Positions 47,024-56,100 of a stretch of 64,000 bases of DNA are shown here, one piece after another. The notes below the pieces were generated by a model. The model was not told the origin of the DNA and ran no database searches. It saw only the letters and a list, made by a program, of their open reading frames with translations. A program made the position numbers and the translations under genes. Positions within the stretch are counted from its first letter, which is position 1. Each line of letters starts with the position of its first letter. The stretch comes from Ctenosaura bakeri (taxonomy: Eukaryota; Chordata; Lepidosauria; Squamata; Iguanidae), in assembly GCA_948474755.1 (NCBI GenBank), contig CAOLHI010000412.1, positions 620,001 to 684,000 of the forward strand, given 5' to 3'.

Positions 47024-47442
47024 TATTGAGTCTGTTTGTAAAAATGGTAATAGGTTTTTTTGACTGTTGTGAAAAATGCGGATAAAAAAATATCTTTTAG
47101 GGAGAAACGGTCCGTTATAAACACTTCTCATCAAAAAACAAATACATCGTTGCCCTGCTTGGGAAGGAAAAGCTAGGCATCGATTTTCTTTCATGCGCCA
47201 GGGCCCACGACATGCTCAGGGGCTATAAATTTGCCTTGGCTTCCTGGCCCTGCCGCCTTGCCCTTCCCTCCCTCCTGCTCCTGGCGGGGAGCCGCCTTTT
47301 GCTGCTCCCCTACTTTTCGCTGTGCTCCCCAAAAGTTAGCTGTCGGGACTGCGAAGAGCCAGGCGGTGATTGGCTTGTCCCGCCCACGCCCGTAACCGCA
47401 TCTGAAATATTGGACATGGCATTGGCGCATCCCCTTTAGAAT

Positions 47443-49240
47443 TTATATTATCTCCTGCCGCGCATTCTCTGCCCTGTCGCTATCTTGAGACGCCTGCTCG
47501 CGATCCATGGCCATCTGTTGCAAGTTCCTTTCCTCCTGCTCGCGCATAAAGTCCAAGGTTGCTCTTGCATAGGCAAACGCCTTGCCCCCCCGTCGGTTCT
47601 GTTCCTGCCATCCTAGGCGTGACGGGGGGGAATTCTCGCCATGGGCACTTGCTCTCCCTGTGGGAGTGCTGAGGCAGTCATCTGTTCAGAATAAGATTGA
47701 GAAGTCAATCTACATGGTGCGGACATGTGCATCATTCGGAGCTAGGACACAACATGTATGAGCAAGTGGCGATTAGACAGGCTTTTTTTAAAATCAAGGT
47801 ACTCATACAACTGTAGAAAGATAGAAACCACCCCAAACACTTATCACAGTCATGTACCTTGCTTCATGTAAGGTTTCAGCCTCCAACAGGAAGGTTGCCA
47901 AAAAACGTTAAATGGCAGTCCAACAACAGGAAACGGAAAATGCTATTTTCCGGGCATTGCCCTAACGGTTGCACAGAAACTTTAACTGTGAAGATAACAG
48001 CATGCTGAGGTTGTCCCGGCCATGAAGGCTCGAAAAGTACAATGGGCATATCAAGGCCGCCGCGTAATGCCATGCTTGAATCTCCAAACCTGTGGTGACA
48101 AATCATCCCAGGTTTATCCCGATCAATATAAACTCCCTGAGCAATATTTCGGCTGCAGGACACCTTAACTCACCAGCAGCCGTGGTGCTAGAACTCCCCG
48201 GTGCAGGATTTCAACCTGCATAGGTGTGGGACGGCTGTCCTTGATCCCTGCTTGGAGGAAAAACGAAATAGTTAGACCTTGCAGCAGGAGGCTATAAGGG
48301 GTTGGCCTGGGACAAGACGTTGTCCTTAAGTCCCATGAAGTTGCCCCTTTTTGGAATTTCCTCACTCCTGCTGGGAAAGAAGGGATCACGGTAATGTAAA
48401 TGGCCCTGCTGGACCCTAGAGAGTGAAAAGGTCCCTGGAAAGTAGAGATGCCACCCCTTTTGCTGCAAAAGAAGAAGTATTCAAAAGGAGCAGCACGAGT
48501 GGTGGGCCTTTGTGGCCATGCACATGATGCGCCCTGCTCGCATCTGATGCCTGCTCTCTGGCCCTCATCCACCTGTAATTTGTTTATGGCCTTTTTCCTG
48601 AGTGGCCCTAATCCGCGAAGGGTTTTTTAAAATAAATCCAAATGTAATGTTTGTAAACCCATGCAGCCTCACCTACGATTCCCCATCATATGATGTGTGT
48701 TCAAACAGTTCCTGGCTCATCTGTTCGTCCAGCCCTGAAAAATGAGAAATGGAATTTAGGGGCGCAAAACATTCATATAGGGGGTGGGAAAAAACCCCAC
48801 TCGCTGCCCTACGTACCTTCTGATGCCACGTTCTCATTCGCTGGTTGCTCGGGTTCCATGGCGACCTGCAAGCTCTCTATGACTCTTGGAGGTTCGGCAC
48901 TCGCGTCCCCCCCCCCAAAAACCTGGATAGTTCATCAAAGTAGGGACATTCCACCCTGGCGGGCCCCTCCGTTTATTTTCCGCCACAGCCTCACGGTAGG
49001 CTGCACGCAGTTTTTAGTTTTGTCCTCACTCCTCAGCGGGCCCCTATGTCCCCTTCTAATCATTTCCCTCGCAATGTCCTCGAAATTTCTATATTTCTGT
49101 AGGTAGCCTGGAGGTCCCTTGGAACCTACGTTCACCCCAAATGTCCAGGAGATTTTTTATCTCCGTATGGCGCCAGGCCAAGCCTCTTGCCCTTATGGGC
49201 TGTCGCCTAAAAGGGAAAACCCCTTTCCCCCTCCACGCTG
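47443..49240 (-). pseudogene. Harbinger-partner Myb/SANT-like DNA-binding protein, four exons, frameshifted
   Basis: On the minus strand, exon A (about 49240-48817) carries the Myb/SANT-like trihelix: LAWRHTEIKNLLDIWGERRF, YRNFEDIAREMIRRGHRG, the basic helix DKTK followed by LRAAYREAVAENKRRGP, and the family signature CPYFDELSRFLGGG. These are distributed over all three frames by about three frameshifts. Exon A continues to ENVASE and a GTACGTAG donor at 48816. Exon B (48734-48677) encodes LDEQMSQELFEHTSYDGE between CAG and GTAGGTG. Exon C (48247-48175) encodes IKDSRPTPMQVEILHRGVLA. Exon D (47681-47443) encodes LGWQEQNRRGGKAFAYARAT then LDFMREQEERNLQQMAMDRE, a glutamate/glutamine-rich helix, to stop TAA. 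In Harbingers this protein binds the ends and brings the transposase into the nucleus. It is convergent to the transposase. Confidence 0.8.
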
Positions 49241-49369
49241 CAGTCACTCCCCTGCGTGTGTCCCCGCTTTGCATGTTACCTTTTTATTTTGGGGTTTTTT
49301 TTCCTTTTCAAATCCTTCCCCCACAACGTCCGTCCCGAAAAATGGTTCCTCCCCTGTTTTACTTCCTCT

Positions 49370-49496
49370 CGTCGCGTTTCGCGCATGCTCCCCCTGGCGC
49401 GCGGGGAAATGGCGGGGCCCAAACCAACCCCTAGTGGACAATCACTGGTACTGCAGCCGCGTGGTTTGATAGTGGAGGCGGACGAGGGCAGCGTCA
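49370..49496. promoter_or_regulatory. CpG-rich bidirectional promoter candidate between the Myb-like gene and the third gene
   Basis: This segment separates the divergent minus-strand Myb-like gene from the plus-strand gene at 49497. It has TTTCGCGCATGCTCC (NRF1-like), GCGCGCGG, GAAATGGCGGGGCC (YY1-like AAATGGCGG) and a second AATGGCGGC overlapping the ATG. It lacks a TATA box. Motif reading only. Confidence 0.4.
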
Positions 49497-50293
49497 ATGG
49501 CGGCCGGACCGGTTGAGGAGGGGCCTTGGGGGGTGGGCGGGAATCGAGCCAGGGAGATGTTGGCCATGGTAAGGTGGTGTGGGGGTGTGACGGAACTGAT
49601 GCGCCCCCCAAACCAAAGGGGGGACGATGATGAGACCCCCCCACCGTTGCCCATGCCTTACGCTACATGGCCACGGGGGGTGTGGAGGAGGTCCGGATCT
49701 GTTTCCCGGGGTTACGCGGACAGTTCTACGCCGTCCTGCGCTCCTACAACGCCCCCCCCCCCCCCCACGCAAGGCCTCCCTTTTTCGAGGAATGCGCAGC
49801 CTGTGGAGGGCGGCGGGAGCCCCAGCTGGACAGCCACTGGCAGACGTGAGTAAGCGCAACACACAGCGCCTGTGTGGCTATGGGAACCCCAGGAGAGTGG
49901 TTGTCGTGTGTCCCCCGCAAAGGGGGATGCACCCTGCCTAGGATAACCCACCTAATGTACTGTTCATTTTCCCTAGGCAGAAGACGCCATGCGCCTGGCC
50001 ACCCCCCCCGTGGACACGCAGGGCATGGCAGGGATGGAAGGTAGGAAAACCTCTTTTTAAGTGGCCCTTGGCTTATTTTTCATTTCCCCCCATCGCCCCA
50101 ACAATTAATAAACGACACAGTAAAGTTTTCTCCTTCAAAAAAGCCGTTGTGGATGCGCACATGCCTAATCAAATTTCACCACTGTTTTTTTGGGAGCAGA
50201 CCAAGAGAACATCCCTAACCAGAGCAGCCGGGACGGATGTGGAGGAGCCAGAGGAGGAAAGCCCCCGTGCCCCGGACTAAAAACTCTAATAAA
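49497..50293 (+). pseudogene. Third spliced gene candidate inside the Harbinger element
   Basis: ATG 49497 begins a 24-codon exon (MAAGPVEEGPWGVGGNRARE...) ending exactly at a GTAAGG donor (49569). A middle exon of uncertain start ends at GAC|GTGAGT (49845/49846). Its readable frames include QFYAVLRSYN and RPPFFEECAACGGRREPQLD, reminiscent of the PFFEEL signature of Myb/SANT-like partners. The next exon, 49977-50040 (EDAMRLATPPVDTQGMAGME), lies between TTTTCCCTAG and GTAGGA. The last exon starts at 50200 after TTTTTTTGGGAGCAG and encodes an acidic end TDVEEPEEESPRAPD with stop at 50278-50280, followed by AATAAA at 50288-50293. Exon phases do not all join cleanly, so indels are likely. Function unknown; a second DNA-binding partner is the best guess. 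Confidence 0.45.
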
Positions 50294-51969
50294 ATGTAAA
50301 CCCCCACCCCTTTCCCAAACGCACACCCACCCTGTACAGCACTTTTTTTTTTTTATGTAAATATGTACTTATGTAAATATATATTTTTTTGGGAAAAAAA
50401 AAATTTATTAAACGTTTATTCTTTCAAGTTGGTGTGTGGCTCCTTGCATGATCCCTCCCCTGCAAAGCTGTTAGGTCAGCGTGGCGTCTGTGACATGGCA
50501 CTGTTTCAGTCACGGACCGCTGGGGAAAATTTTCCACAAGACAAACTGTTTTGCGTGTTTTGGGGAAGTGGTGTGAAGGGCGGTAGGCAGTGTGGAGTTT
50601 TCAGCTTGGATCAACACTGCGTGGAAAGATTTGCAGTGGGAATGCGCACTCCCCGTGGATTTCCGGCCTGTGGAGACAAGGAGGGGGGTTAGTATTTATC
50701 AAAAAAAACAGTACGAAACAAACAGCGGGGCTTGCCTCCCCCCAAAAAATGATGTGCGTTCCATTGCCCCATGGATCTCTGCCATGTCCTACACAGCTAA
50801 AGAAGCATGGGAAAAATACTGAGTCTCCTGCCCTGGCCGGAAGATCATCCCCTTCTGCATGTGGCACGGGGGGGGGCAGACAAATAAAACAGCAGGTCCT
50901 CATGGGGCGTGACTGTATTCATGTCGGTCGCTAGAAAAATAACTACTGTAGGGGAAAACAGAAGCCACTACCCCCTACACCCCCCGCCCGAGAATCTGGT
51001 TTAAAACGGAAGATTTCCAAGGGGCCCTTTTTTTTGCGGGCGCCAAATAGTCCACAGAGAAAAAAAAAGACATTTATGCATCCACAGGTAGGCCCCAATA
51101 AACAGGAAAAAAGTTTTGAAGCTCCTTTTTTTTAAATAAAACCTGGTTTCTTTCCTGACTTTTTTTTATACCTCAGAGGAGCAGAGGGAGAAGGATCACA
51201 TGGTTTCCACCCCCTTTCCCCCTGACTCCATCAGAAGGTTTTCCCATTTAGCTTAAGCCAACCCTTTCACTGCCCAGTTGCCGAGCCCAGGTTTCAAAGC
51301 TCCCTTAAAAACCCGCCTCCCTTATTCTTTAGGAAGCACGAGATAGTTTATTAGTAAGGGTGAGGGGGAAATTGGCTGGATTGCTAGCTGTAAGCCCCCA
51401 GGCTATTTTCCCTTATGGTCCACATGCCCCCCTCCTTAAATTTCTGAGGAGGGCAGGATTTTTTTAAATTCCAAATTGCCAATTGTCCTCCAATAATGGA
51501 GAAGTAAAGCACTCTGCGAGTGTTGTCTCCAGGGCAGGGCAGCCCAAGCCCCATCCCAGGGCACCTTCGGGAGACACAGCCCCCGGAAACCCGAAATTTA
51601 CGATGCCGCACGGATAAAGGATAGTTAAGGGAAAAACCAACCTTCCTTTTTTTCCCCCGTTCCCGTCCCTTTGCTTCCTCCTTGCAGCCGCTTCAGCGGG
51701 TTTGGAAAATGGCGCCGTCCGCTCGTGCTGGGGGCGGTCCCGTGGGTTCGCTGGCCACGCCTTATCCCCCCCTCCATCGCCCGCACGAATAGGACGCACC
51801 GCCCCTTTCTCACGAAACCGAGCGCGGATTGGAGGAAAAGACCACATTTTATCTGGTCTTTGAAAAGTGCACGGAAATGCGAGGTTTGTGGGATTGGGAT
51901 GAGAAACCAAAAAGTTTAATGCGACCACGTGCTCTCTAACGTGAAAAAGGCACCCGATCAAGGTCAACT
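50294..51969. other. Right-hand non-coding part of the Harbinger element
   Basis: GC-rich with poly-A/T and poly-G runs. No exon is recognised on either strand, though open frames occur. 51690-51800 is CpG-rich with GGAAAATGGCGCCGTCC (YY1-like) and GGGGGCGGTCC (Sp1-like), looking like another promoter facing the right end. It may be subterminal sequence. Confidence 0.4.
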
Positions 51970-52318
51970 GGGAAGATTTAAAAACCCCGTGAGAAAAGGG
52001 CCCGTGGCCATAAGTTTCAGACTCATTCCAATCTGTCTTGGATTTAGTGTGTAAAGTGACTATGTAGAAGTGCATACTTAAATTAAAGGTCATTTTCCCA
52101 GATCAAAAACATTATCCAAGTGAAATTTATAGATGTTGGACAGTGAAGCATGTTGTTCATTATGTGTGTATTCATCGTGTGATTTCTACACATTTACTGC
52201 TGTTGCCATCTTGTTAATTGGTGTCTATAATCCATCTGCCAGTAGGCATTGTGCTTAGCCTTTGTAGTTCATCCACACCAACTTCCTCATATAGTTTTAT
52301 TGCTGGTGGTGGCTGTGA

Positions 52319-52517
52319 GGACCTTTCTGCACTACATTTTTAGTGCTATTATTCTATTTCAACATCCTATAGAATCCTAGGGTTTGCAGTTTGGGGGGCG
52401 GCATTTAGAATTCTCATTTAGAGAGCTCTTTGGGCTCAGTAAACTATAAAACCCCAAAAATTTCCCCAGGATGTTGAAAGCAGAAAAATAGTGTAACAGT
52501 GAAGTACAGAAAGGTGC
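52319..52517. mobile_element. MITE, Harbinger-like ends, 199 bp
   Basis: It begins GGACCTTTCTGCACTACATT and ends GAAGTACAGAAAGGTGC. The arms share TTTCAACATCCTATAGAATC and CAGGATGTTGAAAGCAGAAA with the 11948 family. TGA and TTA flank it, a one-mismatch 3-bp duplication. It is the most diverged family copy here. Confidence 0.65.
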
Positions 52518-52839
52518 TTAGTCTCCAGTCTTGTATTTACCAGTAATTTATTTATTTTATTATTTATTAAATATCTATTAAGCTATTTTTATCCTTCCCT
52601 TTTATCATGAGATTACAGGATGGCAAACATAAAACAATATAAACATTTCAAATCATTCCAGATTAAAATCAATCAGTAATTTAAACAAGATGTTAAAAAC
52701 TCAACAAGTTAAAACAGCTTAAAAAGGCTAAAAGGGTTTTAAAACCATGTGCCTACTTAAAAGTTAATTAGACCCTAAAGACTTTAATTTTAAAAAAATC
52801 ATGAATCGATCTGGTGCCAAGAAGAAACAAACACTGGTG

Positions 52840-53340
52840 TCAGCTGGATTTCCAAGAAGGGGTCATTTCACAAGTGGGGTCTCTCCTGTGTCCTCCCCCA
52901 TTGTTATCACTCCTCAATTGTGGCATACAATGGAGGACCTCTTTGGCAGATCTCAGTCCTCAGGTGGGCATATACAGGGAGAGTTCCTGTATATCGAAGT
53001 TCGAAGCTGTTTAGGGCTTTGAATGATATCACCAGTATCTTGAATTCAGACTGGAAGTAAGTGGCAGACAGATGCAGTTCCTCCATGGTCAATGTTATGA
53101 GTTGTGTATATTGCATCCTGGTCAGCCATCTTGCTGTGGCATTTTGCACTAGCTGTAGCTTCTGAATCATAATCAAAGGCAGCCCCACATAGATTGCAGT
53201 ACAGTAATCTAATTAGGAAGTTACCTGTGCATGAACTACTATGTCTCAGTTAGTCCTGTCCAGGAAAGCTGTAGCTGGCACACCAGTCAAAGCTGCCACC
53301 AGACACTCTGAGCCATAGAATCCTCTTGGGGCTTCAATAG
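52840..53340 (-). mobile_element. L2-like LINE, RT C-terminal region
   Basis: The minus strand, uninterrupted from 53188 to 52907, encodes LPLIMIQKLQLVQNATARWL, TRMQYTQLITLTMEELHLS and FQSEFKILVISFKALN. This is the conserved C-terminal tail of L2-type reverse transcriptases (LQ.VQNAAAR...L..LHWLP...R..FK.L...FKALN). The flanks are decayed, and A/T-rich 3' UTR-like sequence lies at 52530-52800. Confidence 0.8.
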
Positions 53341-55430
53341 GGCTGCCAGATTGAATACAAGACAGGGCTCCTATAATTTTAATTGTCCCCTTCATCTGTA
53401 ATCAGGTCTTGGATGCTGATCATTATGGACTGACTGTTCAGCAATAGCACTAACAGACCAGAGAGTAGGCTGACAGGGCAACCTGGATCTTGAATAGTAC
53501 AGGAGGACTGAAAGACAGTACAGGCTTCAAGCATCCATCTTATTTTCCCTTAACCTGGCCTGTCCAACTTTAGTATTATAACTCCCTTGGCGTGAGATTA
53601 CAGGGATGGGCCATTCCATTCTTCCCCATTCCCTGGGATTCCACTGAAGCACATATACAAACAAACCCTGCAATATATACAACCAGTAGGAAAGTCCATA
53701 CAGCAATTCAAGAGATAAAACACAGAAAGAATTGGCAGGACATTCAACACATCCTCCCCTAATACACTGCACTTGACTCTTACCTGAGCACTCCCCTTTC
53801 CTCTGAATTCTTGCCTCTCACTCAGGGAATCTGGAGATGGCCTCAACAGAACAAACCTACACTCCCACTCTGGATGGTCCTCACTTCCACTATGAGTGGT
53901 GTCCACTCTCCAACCAACAAGAGTTGACTATTCACCAGTGGCTGCCTCTGCTTATGTCCATCTCTACCCAGACAGGTAAAGCTGCTGCACAGGAGGAACA
54001 GCTCATCCTACTTGAGAATCTGTGGCCTTGTGGCTCTACAGTAGCACAGCCCCAATCCAGCAAAGGCAATGTACCTCAGAGTCAGCTCACTCATGCTGCA
54101 ATCACATTCTGCCTGGCAACCAAGGTGGCAAGCTGCTTCCAAAGAAACCAGTGGCTAGAGCTGCTGTACAGCAAATTATTCTGCAATTATAAAAAAGTAT
54201 CCATAGAAAGATGTTGCTAGAACTGGAATGCATTTTTATTTTGAGAAAATATGTTGATTTTATGGTTCTTTTCATTTCATGGATTGTTCTAGTCTTATCC
54301 GTGATGACTTCCTGGAGCACTGGTATTATCATGCACTGATTCCAAGTTTCATGGATGGTCATGTTTTCCTATTCTGTAGTTTCATTTCCATGTCCAGCCT
54401 CACATTTTTCAGGTTCTTTCCATTTATCCTATCCTTTTTACCCTATCACAGTTCATTTAAGTCCATGTCTTAATTACTTACAATATATTATAATAACATT
54501 ACAATAACATATGTGAGGGGTTTTTTTAATTGTGACTGCTTGTTAACACATGCAATAACTGCAATGCCCAGTTTATCTTTGAGTGCAGTACTACTATTGA
54601 ACCAAAATAAATCTGCACTGTTTCCATGGCAATTAAAATTCTATTACATTATAGAATGCATTCAATTATATAACAGGTTTATAAAATTAATACACAATTT
54701 TGTACAATTTGAAAAGCAGTGAAACCGAGGTAACAATATTGAATCATGCCAGAGCTGATACCATTGTTTTGGATGTTAGTTGATATACTGTTCATTTTTG
54801 TCTTCTCCCAATGACCTTGGCTACCCCCAGGAAGTATAAACTCACTCTCACGCACACACACGCCCACACACACACACACACCAAGTTTTTTCTTAGCTAT
54901 GTCAATTTTCCTAAAAAAAAAAAAATGATCTGAATGAAGGCTGGGTGGTTGTGCACTCATGGATGAAGAATCCAGGAACATTGGAAAGAAGAAAGATGAT
55001 ATTATTCACCACAAAAAGAAAAAAGAAAAAAAGAGCAATTATGCTGAAGAGTCACTAAGTCTGCACTATAAGTCTGTCTAAACACTGAGTGATAACTAAT
55101 TAATACTGGAAATGGTAATGTAAGAAAAAAATTGGAAAAAAATTGAAAAATTGAGTTGAAATTATGTAAATCCATTAAAAGACAAGACAAAAATCAGATT
55201 TAAAGTCCTGGCAGTCCGTTCCTAAAATCATGTCAGAACAGAAAAAGTTTACACTTGCAATGAAAGGACAGCAAAGAGGGAGCTACAGTTCCAAAACGTG
55301 CGAGAAGTCACCAAGATAACCGTTTCCTGTGCTCTCACTAAATGTATTTGACAAAGTGGTGGGACAGATCTCAAAGCCTAGGCAGATTCATATAGGAAGA
55401 AAATAGTCCTTCCAATAGCATGGACTCAAG
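53341..55430. other. Non-coding stretch, unassigned
   Basis: No family recognised. The longest frame (53837-54220, +, 127 codons, MASTEQTYTPTLDGP) has low complexity and no known similarity. A (CA)n run is at 54845-54880. Confidence 0.4.
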
Positions 55431-55439
55431 CCATAGGAG

Positions 55440-56100
55440 GGCGTGTTGAATGTCCTACCAATTTATAGGTCATCACTTGTATTTTGAGTTGCGCCTGGAA
55501 ATGGACAGGCAGCCAGTGGAGCTGTTGCAAGAAGGGAGTTCCCTGTAGTCAGCCTGGTTTTGAACCACTGAATATTCTGAGCACTCTTCAAAGGCAGCCC
55601 CAACTATAGCATGTTACAGTAATCCAAATGGAATGTAACTAAGACATGTGCCACAATGGGCAAATCCAGCATTGCCAGGAACAAGCACACACAGCTGATT
55701 CACTGGTTTAAAATGGAATCCACCACAGAAAATTGAGCCTACAGACTCAGGGCTGAATCCAGGGGTACTCCAAAGTATGAACTGTATCTTCATGGGGAGC
55801 ATAACTTCAACCTGTCTCAGACACCCACCTTTAAATTCATACACTCAGACTCTCCAGACTGTGGGACAGGGCACCTAGTCACAGGGAATGAAGTCCAAAC
55901 AGGCCACTACAACTCCACCTCCCACCAGCAGTTCTCTCTTGCTGCTGCACAGAGAGCTCCAGTGTACAAAGTTGAGAGGGAACCCCACCATCACCACCTC
56001 ATCCAACTAGGTATCGGTGATACAGACAAGATCAAGACCTAAATATCAGTTTTTTAAAAAATCCACTGATCTGGCAGTCAGCAGCAATATTTTTCAACCC
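55440..56100 (-). mobile_element. L2-like LINE fragment
   Basis: CTTGTATTTTGAGTTGCGCC, GGCAGCCAGTGGAGCTGTTG, CAAAGGCAGCCCCAACTATA and GTTACAGTAATCCAAATGG are in the same order as the antisense L2-type sequence at 53.0-53.2 kb. It may extend toward 56.7 kb. Highly diverged. Confidence 0.5.

Larger units (their letters stand above)
44597..52002 (+). mobile_element. Large PIF/Harbinger DNA transposon (about 7.4 kb), decayed
   Basis: The left end GGCCCTTTTCTACGGGG...AAATCTTCCCA (44597-44629) matches the reverse complement of the right end GGGCCCTTTTCTCACGGGG...AAATCTTCCCA (51970-52003). Between them the DNA is GC- and CpG-rich, unlike the AT-rich flanks. It contains the two proteins that define Harbinger elements, a HARBI1-like transposase (+) and a Myb/SANT-like DNA-binding protein (-), both spliced and both frameshifted, plus a third spliced gene candidate (+). 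The flanking target duplication is unclear: AGT on the left, CGT on the right. Typical animal Harbingers are about 3-6 kb, so this one is long. Confidence 0.75.

Noticed and set aside
51464..52093. 209-codon minus-strand frame at the right end of the Harbinger element
   Set aside because: It runs across the element's end into flank, and is low-complexity and GC-driven; no domain is seen. It may be 5' leader of a lost gene, but that cannot be supported.
53837..54220. 127-codon plus-strand open frame
   Set aside because: No recognised domain, no splice or promoter context, and the region is repeat-like; most likely chance or TE debris.
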